This document shows positions 18,033-26,421 of a DNA stretch of 53,152 nucleotides, in pieces. The position numbers were made by a program, and so were the translations under genes. Origin of the DNA: Gammaproteobacteria bacterium (lineage in GTDB: Bacteria > Pseudomonadota > Gammaproteobacteria > UBA6429 > Thiohalophilaceae); contig JAPHRJ010000018.1 of assembly GCA_026196045.1 (NCBI GenBank), positions 1 to 53,152 of the forward strand. The letters are read 5' to 3'. The first letter of the stretch is position 1, and each line of letters starts with the position of its first letter. The notes beneath the pieces were generated by a model. It was not told the DNA's origin, did not search any database, and saw only the letters and a list, made by a program, of their open reading frames with translations.

Positions 18033-18485
18033 TTACTCTTCTACAGCAAGGGGAACAACCAGCGTCTGACCCTGACCTGCTGTTATGTATTCAAACTTCA
18101 CAATCTTCATCGGCCAGCCACGATCATCAGTTACTGTCACGGTCCATGTGCCTGTCATATTTTCTGGAATATCTTTTTGCGAATAAATGCGCCAGCGTGG
18201 ACCCTCAACAGGAAACTCTTTTTTGGAAACCAGCTTACCATTATGCTTCCAGTGATGAATCACTGACTGGCCATCCATGTGCCGTATATCTGAAAAGAAA
18301 TAAAGCTGCTTTGTACGAGTATCGAGGATTAAAACCTGATCAACGGGTTCTCTTTCAATAATCCCCGTGGTAAACATGGCCCTGGCCACGTAGCCCTTTG
18401 TTTGATCTGCTGCAAAAACTGTTGATTGAAACAGACTGTTAATTAAAACCAGAAGTAAGAATGAACTGTATCGTAGTGTAAGCAT
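18033..18485 (-). CDS. Exported DUF2914 protein
   Basis: A 150-residue protein with a signal peptide (cleavage after TVFA) and a full DUF2914 domain: RAMFTTGIIEREPVDQV, LYFFSDIRHMDGQSVIHHWKHNGK, GPRWRIYSQKDIPENMTGTWTVTV. DUF2914 is a beta-rich periplasmic or extracytoplasmic domain of unknown activity, often found with signalling or surface proteins. It ends 42 bp from the convergent coiled-coil gene. It lies downstream of terB on the same strand after a 132-bp gap and may have its own promoter. Confidence 0.85.
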   Translation of the reverse strand: MLTLRYSSFLLLVLINSLFQSTVFAADQTKGYVARAMFTTGIIEREPVDQVLILDTRTKQLYFFSDIRHMDGQSVIHHWKHNGKLVSKKEFPVEGPRWRIYSQKDIPENMTGTWTVTVTDDRGWPMKIVKFEYITAGQGQTLVVPLAVEE

Positions 18486-18617
18486 AGTATGATGTTAGTT
18501 TATGTTAACCATGTCATCCCGACTATTTAACGCTGTCCTTTGTTGCAACAAAGTACCCTGATTAAGATTATACCGCTGAGTACCGCATCACAGCTTTTCT
18601 ATTTTAATGCCATTTTT

Positions 18618-19067
18618 CTATGAGGAGATAATACGGTGTTTTATTCGGATAAAATCTGTATGGCTGATATACAGTAGTTCGGCAATATTCCGAACCAGAT
18701 GTTCTTCATATTTATCCATATCCTGATCTGAAAATACAACGGCCCAAATTTTTTCAAGCAACATATGCTTTGTCGTTACGTCAAATGACTTATTAATTAT
18801 AGATGTATATTCATGTAAAGATATAACATCTTTCGCCTGTTTTTCTGCAAGTTCCAGAAGTTCAGCAGATTCTTCATCGTCCAGGTCAAACAGACTTTTT
18901 AGCGCTTGTGTAATTGTTACCCTTTCTGAATGATCAATTTGATGGTCAGCATGCATCACTTCGACCAGTAACAACGCTGCCGCTAACTGTATCGTGTGAG
19001 GATCACTATTCTCAGTAACCGGTTGAGATAAAGACTCTTCCAAAAAAATCTTCAAACGCTTCAGCAT
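18618..19067 (-). CDS. TerB-family protein
   Basis: A 149-residue, all-helical protein with the TerB pattern: IQLAAALLLVEVMHADHQIDHSERVTITQAL at about 26-56, then LLEKIWAVVFSDQDMDKYEEHLVRNIAELL. Acidic residues in the two half-repeats are those that bind metal in TerB proteins. Single TerB proteins are found in many envelope-stress and signalling contexts and do not by themselves mean tellurite resistance. One base separates it from the NERD-like gene upstream, so the two form an operon. Confidence 0.85.
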   Translation of the reverse strand: MLKRLKIFLEESLSQPVTENSDPHTIQLAAALLLVEVMHADHQIDHSERVTITQALKSLFDLDDEESAELLELAEKQAKDVISLHEYTSIINKSFDVTTKHMLLEKIWAVVFSDQDMDKYEEHLVRNIAELLYISHTDFIRIKHRIISS

Positions 19068-19068
19068 A

Positions 19069-19629
19069 TTAGTTCTCTACAATGGCAACCTGCTTGAGTG
19101 TATTCCAGGCACTTAATAATTCAGTATTGACGTCACTACTGTCTTTGTTCGAAAACCGCTCCCGTGCTTCTTCCAGGGACAATACATTTTCTGGTTTGCC
19201 CTTGGGAAACTCTGCCCCTTTAGTATACAAAATAAAGTTATGAATATTTTCCCTGGGTAAATGCGCCCGTACAGCGGCTGTTTCCTGCTCAAGCTTGAGT
19301 AAGGGGTTTGAAAACCGATAACTGCGATTCCGAAATACCTGGGTCCAGACATCAATATTATCAGCCGCAAAAATGACGCCTTTATAGTAGCCAAATGAAA
19401 TTACAATAATTTCCTTTGCTGTCAGTACCAGGTTTTCAATAAAAACCGTTCCGTCCATACCATCAGGCACAATCACGTTGTGCAAAACATCATGACCGAA
19501 TTGTTTAATTGTTTTACGTAAACAATATTCCTGATACCAGGATTTAATACTTTTGGAAAAAATAATAAACAGAATGAGAATTATCCCAACTGGGATCAAC
19601 CCATACCATATCGCATTATTAATTATCAT
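19069..19629 (-). CDS. Membrane-anchored NERD-like protein, degenerate active site
   Basis: A 186-residue protein with an N-terminal membrane helix (about 8-25), then a NERD-type fold: HNVIVPDGMDGTVFIENLVLT, IIVISFGYYKGVIF, W after NIDV, and SNPLLKLEQETAAVRAHL. In NERD nucleases the strand reads V-I-E-x-K; here it is V-I-S-F-G, so the Glu and Lys of the active site are gone. The protein is therefore likely a binding or scaffold version rather than a nuclease. It is followed at once by terB. The NERD assignment is by pattern only. Confidence 0.7.
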   Translation of the reverse strand: MIINNAIWYGLIPVGIILILFIIFSKSIKSWYQEYCLRKTIKQFGHDVLHNVIVPDGMDGTVFIENLVLTAKEIIVISFGYYKGVIFAADNIDVWTQVFRNRSYRFSNPLLKLEQETAAVRAHLPRENIHNFILYTKGAEFPKGKPENVLSLEEARERFSNKDSSDVNTELLSAWNTLKQVAIVEN

Positions 19630-19771
19630 ATTGCTTATTGCTCAGCTTTATATTTACAACAACGTATTTTATTAGCGGCAATGTAAGCGGCAGGTAAATA
19701 CTTGTATTTTTACGAGGTTAAAAATTGAAATTATAATTTTTATTACCGACAGATGCACTACTCGGTTAATA

Positions 19772-20743
19772 TTATTTTGCTGACTTAATATTTTTTAAGT
19801 CATTAGCCCGTTGTTTGTCTGTGTGTATTTTTCTCAGTAACTGTTCAATTTCAGAAAATTCCAGGCAACAAATACGGACCGGGTCACGCTTACCCTTTAC
19901 TTTTACATGTTGTTTTTTACCTTCTATCAGACTTTCAGGCAAGTGCTGATAAGTGGTTTCGCTGATGACGACATCTGTTCCTAATAATTTGGTGGCACTT
20001 TCCAGGCGAAATGCCACATTCACGGCATCCCCCAATGCGGTATTATCCTGACCCACTCCTAATGACGCCGCTCCTGTGTTAATTCCCACACCAATTCTGA
20101 TCTGCTCGCCAATCTCAGCATAACTCTTGTTAAGTTCCTGGGTGATCCGGTTGATGTCATAAGCGGCCTTTAATGTCTGCATCACTGTGCGCCGATCCAG
20201 GTCGGCCTCCCAGCAGGCAAACACACAATCACCAATAAACTTATCCACCACCCCACCATTAATAAAAATAGCGTTGCTGACTTTGTGGAACCAGGAATTC
20301 ATAAATTTACTGAGCGTACGAATATTCACTCGCTCTGAAAGCGAGGTAAATCCACGGATATCAGCGACTAAAATTGTGATTTGCTTAATCTCCGGGGTAT
20401 CCGAAATCAGGGTATCCTGCATGGATATGGTATTGGCACGGGGATCTTTTTTTACTTCCTGGGTAAACAGTAGCTCGGTCTGACCTATGGTAATGCAGTC
20501 CCCTGAACGTAGAAGCTTCGGAATCGTGACACGCTGACGATTGATATAACTGCCATTAGAGCTACCACTGTCAATGAGATAATAATCATCCGGGCCCACG
20601 CAACGAACCATGGCATGGTTTCGTGAAACATGCGCACCGGACAGAAGAATATCACTGTTTTTATCCCTTCCAATCGTCAAAATGGACTCACAGGGGACCT
20701 TTTTGATATTCCTGTCTTGCCGATATGTAATTACCGCAGCCAT
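19772..20743 (-). CDS. FHA-domain class III adenylate cyclase
   Basis: A 323-residue soluble protein. Residues about 1-95 are an FHA domain with the phosphothreonine-binding residues GR, S-R-N-H and SNGSYIN. Residues about 120-300 are a class III cyclase. The first metal Asp is in LVADIRGFTSLSERV and the second in DKFIGDCVF. The Lys just before it and the Asp of ALGDAVNVAFRLES are the usual ATP-choosing pair, and the Asn and Arg of the latter motif are the transition-state residues. All key residues are present, so cAMP is the predicted product. The FHA domain suggests activation by a Ser/Thr kinase substrate. It faces the cNMP-binding protein some 2 kb away, a plausible receptor. Confidence 0.93.
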   Translation of the reverse strand: MAAVITYRQDRNIKKVPCESILTIGRDKNSDILLSGAHVSRNHAMVRCVGPDDYYLIDSGSSNGSYINRQRVTIPKLLRSGDCITIGQTELLFTQEVKKDPRANTISMQDTLISDTPEIKQITILVADIRGFTSLSERVNIRTLSKFMNSWFHKVSNAIFINGGVVDKFIGDCVFACWEADLDRRTVMQTLKAAYDINRITQELNKSYAEIGEQIRIGVGINTGAASLGVGQDNTALGDAVNVAFRLESATKLLGTDVVISETTYQHLPESLIEGKKQHVKVKGKRDPVRICCLEFSEIEQLLRKIHTDKQRANDLKNIKSAK

Positions 20744-20917
20744 GGCAAACGTTGTTATTCCTTCATCATTGCAGTGAATATAGAGCGAAATAGACTTATA
20801 TGATACTTGATTTGGGGAAAAGGTTTCACCCGCTTACCCTATTCATTTAAGAGTAGCTAAGTTATTGTTTTTACATGATGAATATTTTCTACTTAGAACA
20901 AGCAGAAGGTGTAGAGC

Positions 20918-20933
20918 GTAAGTACGTACTTAC
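20918..20933. promoter_or_regulatory. 16-bp perfect palindrome
   Basis: GTAAGTACGTACTTAC reads the same on both strands. It lies 12 bp beyond the stop of the DUF2786 gene and about 175 bp upstream of the cyclase start. There is no T-run, so it is more likely an operator than a terminator. The binding protein is unknown. Confidence 0.5.
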
Positions 20934-20945
20934 ATATATGACTAA

Positions 20946-21653
20946 TCAGTTAGAAGCTACGGCCTTGGGCAACTGGCGTGGAACCAGAAGTTCGGACATA
21001 GAACGATACAAAGCCACCTCTTCGGCCGCACGCATACCCGAGAGAATGTCCTCAAAGTCACCATGATCCGTATCAACAGGATCCTGAACAAGATCATCCG
21101 TATCCCCATATTTTTCTTTCACATAGTTATCTACCGCCTCACGCACTTTATTATCAGCAACAAACTCCCTGACTTTACTGGCCACTCGGAATAACCAGGC
21201 CTGGGCGAAAACATCCCGACGGCGATTACACTCCTCTTCATTCAAATCCCCAGCAGGGATCAAAAAACTCTCTCTAGCCTGTTCGAGCTTGCGAAAAAGA
21301 ACGGTAAACGTATAACTGGCCACACTGGGAGCACAGGAGACACCAATAAAGCGATATTCTGGCTGCCTGCCAAAGCGCCGAGCAATGAGGACCTGGCAGT
21401 CGAAGGCCTTGGCTACAACATCAGAAAGTGCCAATGCCCAGAAAGGTGGGTTAAAATGCTGTCCCTTGGCGGCAGAAGCTTCTTCCATCTGCATGGCATG
21501 GATCTGTTCTTCAGAAACATCATATTTTTCCATTAAACGACGTGCCTGCCGTAAAGCGGCCCCGGCTTCATTCGGGTTGCAGGATTCAGATAAACGCATG
21601 CATTTACTGATTTTGTCGATAATTTTCTGGCGATCCATCATTATTATTCTCAT
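20946..21653 (-). CDS. DUF2786 protein
   Basis: A 235-residue protein. The N-terminus is a DUF2786 domain: DRQKIIDKISKCMRLSES, NPNEAGAALRQARRLMEKYDVSEEQI. The rest (FNPPFWALALSDVVAKAFDCQVLI, YRFIGVSCAPSVASYTFTVLFRKLEQAR) matches the longer form of the family. Such proteins are common in phages, plasmids and mobile islands and also in chromosomes; no activity is known. Several start codons are possible (21653, 21641, 21638) and none has a clear ribosome site. It is divergent from nadA. Confidence 0.85.
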   Translation of the reverse strand: MRIIMMDRQKIIDKISKCMRLSESCNPNEAGAALRQARRLMEKYDVSEEQIHAMQMEEASAAKGQHFNPPFWALALSDVVAKAFDCQVLIARRFGRQPEYRFIGVSCAPSVASYTFTVLFRKLEQARESFLIPAGDLNEEECNRRRDVFAQAWLFRVASKVREFVADNKVREAVDNYVKEKYGDTDDLVQDPVDTDHGDFEDILSGMRAAEEVALYRSMSELLVPRQLPKAVASN

Positions 21654-21657
21654 ATTA

Positions 21658-21686
21658 TTGACAGCTAGAGTTAATAATACTATAAA
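21658..21686 (+). promoter_or_regulatory. Sigma70 promoter toward nadA
   Basis: TTGACA at 21658-21663, a 17-bp spacer, and TATAAA at 21681-21686: near-consensus. Transcription would start near 21693, which leaves a leader of about 170 nt before the nadA ATG. The promoter sits at the very start of the divergent DUF2786 gene, so its activity may affect that gene too. Confidence 0.7.
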
Positions 21687-21865
21687 AACAAAAAGTTACA
21701 AGGAACTGGTAATAATTAACCTTAACTTTAAGCCCTATCCCCTATGAGTAGCTATGCAATATAAGCAGGATTGATTTACACTTTTATTAACCCCAGATAA
21801 TCATTATCGAAATAGTGGCCACGACCAGGGTCAACAACAAGCATCAGCCGACATTTAATCGAATT

Positions 21866-22960
21866 ATGAATACAGCAGAAGCCCCTTTTGAAATCGATGA
21901 CGACCAAATTCGTGAACTAGCCATGTCGGTAGTTCGACCGCAGCCCCTTGCTGAAGAAAAACGAGAAGCCCTTCGTGCCCGTATTAAACAGCTGTTAATA
22001 GAAAAAAATGCTGTACTGGTTGCGCATTATTACACGGATGATGATTTACAGATGCTGGCCGATGAAACCGGCGGTTGTGTCTCTGACTCACTGGAAATGG
22101 CCCGTTTCAGTCATACCCATGAGGCCTCGACTATCGTGGTAGCCGGTGTTCGTTTCATGGGAGAAACGGCCAAGATCCTCAATCCCGAAAAACGGGTACT
22201 CATGCCGACATTGGATGCTGAATGTTCACTGGATCTGAGCTGTCCAGCCGATAAATTCAGTGAATTCTGTGATGCTAATCCAGACCGCACCGTTGTGGTG
22301 TATGCCAATACCAGCGCCGAAGTAAAAGCCCGAGCAGACTGGGTCGTGACGTCCAGTATCGCAACCAAAGTAGTGAAATACCTGCATGAACGCGGAGAGA
22401 AAGTACTCTGGGCTCCCGACCGTTTCCTCGGAGGCTACGTCCAGCAAGTGACTGGAGCCGATATGCTGCTCTGGCAGGGTTCCTGTATCGTGCATGATGA
22501 ATTCAAGGCTAAGGAACTATTCAAACTGCGCAACCAGCATCCCGAAGCGGCGGTACTGGTTCATCCAGAGTCTCCGATGGATATTATTAATCAGGCAGAT
22601 CTGGTGGGATCAACAACCCAGATTATTAAGGCCGCGGCTGAAATGGACAACCACACCTTTATCGTCGCAACCGATAAAGCGATTTTCTATAAAATGAAAC
22701 AGGTCGCACCCGGCAAACGTTTTATCGAAGCCCCCACCGGTGGCATCGGTGCCAGTTGTGGTAGTTGTGCCCACTGTCCCTGGATGGCGATGAATGGACT
22801 GGAAAATCTGGCCCATAGCCTGGAAACCGGCGACAACGAAGTTCATGTTGATCCGCTCATTCGAAATCAAGCCATGCGTTCTTTAAAGCGTATGCTGGAC
22901 TTTGCTGAACAATTAAAAACCGAAGCCATTGGTGAAGCCAATATCGCTTCACCGGCCTGA
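21866..22960 (+). CDS. nadA: Quinolinate synthase NadA
   Basis: NadA makes quinolinate from iminoaspartate and dihydroxyacetone phosphate in NAD synthesis, using one [4Fe-4S] cluster. The sequence holds [32 protein letters not shown] (two parts of the substrate site), [39 protein letters not shown] and [19 protein letters not shown], which together carry the cluster cysteines. The ATG at 21866 gives 364 residues. The open frame runs back to a GTG at 21815, but that extension is not like the family. No ribosome site is visible. The nearby genes are not NAD genes. Confidence 0.96.
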   Translation: MNTAEAPFEIDDDQIRELAMSVVRPQPLAEEKREALRARIKQLLIEKNAVLVAHYYTDDDLQMLADETGGCVSDSLEMARFSHTHEASTIVVAGVRFMGETAKILNPEKRVLMPTLDAECSLDLSCPADKFSEFCDANPDRTVVVYANTSAEVKARADWVVTSSIATKVVKYLHERGEKVLWAPDRFLGGYVQQVTGADMLLWQGSCIVHDEFKAKELFKLRNQHPEAAVLVHPESPMDIINQADLVGSTTQIIKAAAEMDNHTFIVATDKAIFYKMKQVAPGKRFIEAPTGGIGASCGSCAHCPWMAMNGLENLAHSLETGDNEVHVDPLIRNQAMRSLKRMLDFAEQLKTEAIGEANIASPA

Positions 22961-23051
22961 TTAACTCTTCCTAAAAAGGTATCCAGTTTTAACCGTTCCC
23001 CCTGACGACTGCATGGACGCAGGAGGTAGAGCGACGCAGGATGCCAAAGCC

Positions 23052-23093
23052 GAGCCTGTGACCGTAGCGAAGCACAGGAAATACTTGATGAAG
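23052..23093 (+). repeat. Dispersed repeat copy A
   Basis: This 42-bp stretch shares GTGACCGTAGCGAAGC and AGGAAATACTTGA with a second copy at 29994-30035. The two copies differ at a few bases and one insertion. In copy A, CCTGTG and CACAGG form a short stem. It lies just before the DUF1801 gene. Confidence 0.75.
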
Positions 23094-23103
23094 AGGCAAT
23101 CAT

Positions 23104-23424
23104 ATGAACAAGGAAATAAAAAAATACCTCGATAATCTACCATCACCACAAAAGGAAATTTGTGAGAAAGTACGGAAGATAATAATAAAAGCTTTTCCTG
23201 ATTTAGAAGAATCAATGAAGAATGGAGTACCATCATACGAAAACAAATATTATATTGTTGGCCTTAAAGATCATGTCAATATTGGTTTTTTTATTGAAGG
23301 ACTGTCTGCTGAAGAAATTGGTTTATTTGAAGGCAAAGGAAAACTAACGCGGCATATTAAAATATATAGCTTCGACGAGATAGATGAAAAGAAAATTGTG
23401 AAATTACTAAAAGTTATAAAATGA
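23104..23424 (+). CDS. DUF1801 (YdhG-like) protein
   Basis: A 106-residue protein with the DUF1801 pattern: YLDNLPSPQKEICEKVRKIIIKAFPDLEE, MKNGVPSYENKYYIVGLKDHVNIGFF and GKGKLTRHIKIYSFDEID. The family has a small alpha/beta fold and no settled function. The gene is clearly AT-richer and more Lys-rich than its neighbours and is framed by small repeats on both sides, so recent transfer is likely. No good ribosome site was seen (only AGAGG, 12 bp upstream). Confidence 0.85.
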   Translation: MNKEIKKYLDNLPSPQKEICEKVRKIIIKAFPDLEESMKNGVPSYENKYYIVGLKDHVNIGFFIEGLSAEEIGLFEGKGKLTRHIKIYSFDEIDEKKIVKLLKVIK

Positions 23425-23448
23425 GAAATAGAACAATCAAAAATCTAA

Positions 23449-23535
23449 GGATATTTGGGATATTTGGGGATATTTGGGGTCAGTGTAAAAATATCTTTCT
23501 GTGATAGTGTTGAGTTTTTACACTGACCCCAAATA
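23449..23535. repeat. Triple direct repeat and 21-bp inverted repeat
   Basis: Three overlapping copies of GGATATTTGGG run from 23449 to about 23480. Then TATTTGGGGTCAGTGTAAAA and one more A (23471-23491) pair exactly with 23515-23535, a perfect 21-bp inverted repeat with a 23-nt loop. GGGGTCAGTGTAAAA-type ends are seen around REP-associated tyrosine transposases, so this may be a small mobile hairpin. It also lies between two convergent genes and could stop transcription in both directions. Confidence 0.8.
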
Positions 23536-23545
23536 TAGATTTATT

Positions 23546-26212
23546 TTATTCCAGACATTTTGACGCGATCTCGAATACGTCTTTCGATAAACCTTCCTTG
23601 TTCGCCACACGTTGTAGCTGTTCTTGCATTAGATCCTGACGGGCTTCATCATAACGCCGCCAGCGACTCATGATCTGTAACAGCCGTGCTGCAATCTGTG
23701 GATTCAACGAATCCAGCTCCAGTACGACATCGGCAAGGAATTGATAACCTGAACCGTCTCCAGCATGAAACTGTGCTGGATTACCCGCGCAAAAACGGCC
23801 AACGACAGCTCGAACATTGTTTGGATTTTTAATGGAAAAAGCTGGATGCTGCATCAGCGTTTTTACTTTATCTAAAGTGGCGGGTAAACGTGACATGGAC
23901 TGCAGAGCAAACCATTTATCAACAACCAGTTTGTCCTGTTGCCATTTTTGATAAAAGTTATCCAGCGCTTCCTGCCTTTCAGAAATATCATAATGACTCA
24001 GACAGGCTAATGCAGCGAGTACATCCGTCATATTATTTGCTTCGTTATACTGCTTCATACAACGCTTATGAATATCCTGATTATCTAATTCCATTAAATA
24101 GGACAAACACAGGTTTTTAATATCCCGTTGGGCCATATCATCCGCATTAAAATCATAATCATTTTTTACCTTATTGCTCTCATAAACTCGTAGCCAGTCC
24201 TGCTCCAGTTCCCTGGCTAATTGTTGTCGAATAAACTGGCGTACTGCATGAATGGCTTCAACGTCTACGATATCACATTGATCAGCCATATAGGATTCTG
24301 AAGGCAAACTCAATGCCTGAGCGATCAAAGCCTTGTTTAATTTAGTATTGTTTAAGGTTTTCTGGAAACCTTTGATTAGTAGAGGATCCAGTTCGAGTGC
24401 TTTACCTGACTGATAATCCTTGATCAGTTTAAGCATTATGTTTATCGCCAGTTTTTGTCCGGCATCCCAGCGATTAAACTCATCCGTATCATGGGCAAAC
24501 AAAAAGGCCAGTGTCTTTTTATCATAAGGAGCTTTGATTTTAACTGGTGCGCTAAACCCTCGACCCAGTGATACCACTGGTTTTACAGGTACGTTTATAA
24601 ACTTAAAGATTTGTTCCTGTTGAGTAATGGACAATGTTCTTTCAGTTTGTACTGATTCCTCGGATTCTCCATCAAGCTGTAAGCCGATCTCATTACCTGA
24701 TTCATCCAGTAATGCGATAGTTAAAGGAATATGGAAAGGTAACTTTTTATCCTGTGAAGGCGTTGCTGGACAGAACTGTTTTATTGTCAGTGTATAGGTT
24801 TGTGTTTGTAGGTCGTACTTTTCAGTAATGGTTAGCTCCGGAGTCCCCGCCTGGCTATACCAATGACGGAATTCAGACAATTTAACATCGTTGGCATCTT
24901 CCATTGCTCTAACAAAATCTTCTGTTGTTACGGCCTGACCATCATGACGAGAAAAATATAGATCCGTCCCTTTGCGAAAACCATCCCACCCCAACAGGTT
25001 ACGTAGCATACGTACTACTTCCGCCCCTTTATTATAAATAGTAACCGTATAGAAATTACTGATCTCAATATAATGGTCGGGACGCACAGGATGAGCCATA
25101 GGCCCAGAATCTTCAGCAAACTGGTGACTACGTAATACATTCACATCATCAATTCGTTTAACAGCAAGGGAATTTAGATCGGCGGAAAATTCTTCATCAC
25201 GAAAAACGGTAAACCCCTCTTTAAGACTTAACTGGAACCAGTCACGACAGGTCACCCGGTTACCTGACCAGTTATGGAAATACTCATGACCAATGATGCT
25301 TTGAATACGATAAAAATCATCATCAGTCGCGGTATCCGGACTTGCAAGCACACAGGCGGAGTTAAACACATTCAGGCCTTTGTTTTCCATGGCACCCATG
25401 TTGAAGTCATTCACAGCGACGATCATATAGATATCCAGATCGTATTCACGTCCATAGGTATCTTCATCCCATTTCATCGCCTGTTTCAGCGAGCGCAGGG
25501 CATGTTCACATTTATGACTATTCTCTGCTTCAGTATATAAATGCAGGCTTACTTCACGACCATTCATTGTTGTAAAACTATCCTGCTGACAGGCTAAATC
25601 ACCTGCGACCAGTGCAAACAGATAACTGGGCTTAAGACTGGGATCACCCCAACGAGCCCAGTGACGACCATCATCAAGTTCACCTTTTTCTTCAAGGTTG
25701 CCATTAGATAGCAGGATGGGGTACTTGCTCCTGTCCGCTACAACCGTCACGGTATAACGTGACATCACATCGGGTCGATCTGGAAAATAGGTGATACGAC
25801 GGAATCCCTCCGCCTCACATTGAGTACAGAACATACCACTGGAAACATACAGGCCTTCAAGTGCGGTGTTATCTTCTGGATTTATCCGGGTAATGACTTC
25901 TAGTTCAAATTTATCTGGTACATTGTTGATAATCAGTTGCTCTTCTTCTATCTGATACCTGTCATCAGATAACTCCTGACCATCAATACTCAGTTTTTCA
26001 AGTGACAGTTCTACGCCATCCAGTACCAGTGGAGTATCACTCCCTGCATCCTGATTACGTACCACTTTCAAATTCGAACGTACCTGAGTATCAGTTTCAT
26101 TTAACTCGAAATGCAGATCAATTTTCTCAATCTGGTAAGCCGGGGGAATATAATCTTTTAGATAAATAGCTTTCGGAGATGATGCAGGTTGTTGCTTGGC
26201 CAGATCTGCCAT
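23546..26212 (-). CDS. pepN: Aminopeptidase N
   Basis: An M1-family zinc aminopeptidase of 888 residues (E. coli PepN has 870) that trims N-terminal residues from peptides in the cytosol. Seen are the exopeptidase motif GAMENKGLNVFN and the zinc motif HEYFHNWSGNRVTCRDW followed by LKEGFTVFRDEEFS with the second Glu. The typical N-terminal saddle domain and long C-terminal helical domain with DNFYQKWQQDKLVVDKWF are present. AAGGA lies 11 bp before the ATG. It is a single gene, convergent with the DUF1801 gene. Confidence 0.97.
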   Translation of the reverse strand: MADLAKQQPASSPKAIYLKDYIPPAYQIEKIDLHFELNETDTQVRSNLKVVRNQDAGSDTPLVLDGVELSLEKLSIDGQELSDDRYQIEEEQLIINNVPDKFELEVITRINPEDNTALEGLYVSSGMFCTQCEAEGFRRITYFPDRPDVMSRYTVTVVADRSKYPILLSNGNLEEKGELDDGRHWARWGDPSLKPSYLFALVAGDLACQQDSFTTMNGREVSLHLYTEAENSHKCEHALRSLKQAMKWDEDTYGREYDLDIYMIVAVNDFNMGAMENKGLNVFNSACVLASPDTATDDDFYRIQSIIGHEYFHNWSGNRVTCRDWFQLSLKEGFTVFRDEEFSADLNSLAVKRIDDVNVLRSHQFAEDSGPMAHPVRPDHYIEISNFYTVTIYNKGAEVVRMLRNLLGWDGFRKGTDLYFSRHDGQAVTTEDFVRAMEDANDVKLSEFRHWYSQAGTPELTITEKYDLQTQTYTLTIKQFCPATPSQDKKLPFHIPLTIALLDESGNEIGLQLDGESEESVQTERTLSITQQEQIFKFINVPVKPVVSLGRGFSAPVKIKAPYDKKTLAFLFAHDTDEFNRWDAGQKLAINIMLKLIKDYQSGKALELDPLLIKGFQKTLNNTKLNKALIAQALSLPSESYMADQCDIVDVEAIHAVRQFIRQQLARELEQDWLRVYESNKVKNDYDFNADDMAQRDIKNLCLSYLMELDNQDIHKRCMKQYNEANNMTDVLAALACLSHYDISERQEALDNFYQKWQQDKLVVDKWFALQSMSRLPATLDKVKTLMQHPAFSIKNPNNVRAVVGRFCAGNPAQFHAGDGSGYQFLADVVLELDSLNPQIAARLLQIMSRWRRYDEARQDLMQEQLQRVANKEGLSKDVFEIASKCLE

Positions 26213-26393
26213 GAATTTAGTCCTTATGCGACGAAAAGTAATTCTGTGATGATCCTGATTTTATAACCAGTCAAATCAGGAGGATATTAAATCCGTATAT
26301 GTGGTTATCAAATTGAAAATACAATATACCAGATTCCTGATAAATCAGTGCATTCATCTGTTTAGCGCGCACAGAAAAACAGGTAGAAACTTC

Positions 26394-26421
26394 TTAAAGC
26401 TACTATGTTAAGTAGCTTTAA
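26394..26421 (-). terminator. Hairpin at the end of dinB
   Basis: An exact 11-bp inverted repeat (TTAAAGCTACT / AGTAGCTTTAA) with a 6-nt loop; the stop codon of dinB is inside the stem. No T-run follows on the minus strand, so it may act as an end-protecting hairpin rather than a classic terminator. Confidence 0.45.

Noticed and set aside
18618-19067. Tellurite resistance locus
   Set aside because: Only TerB is present; TerC, TerD and TerZ are missing, and single TerB proteins have other roles.
23449-23480. CRISPR-like direct repeats
   Set aside because: The units are about 11 bp, overlap each other and have no spacers.
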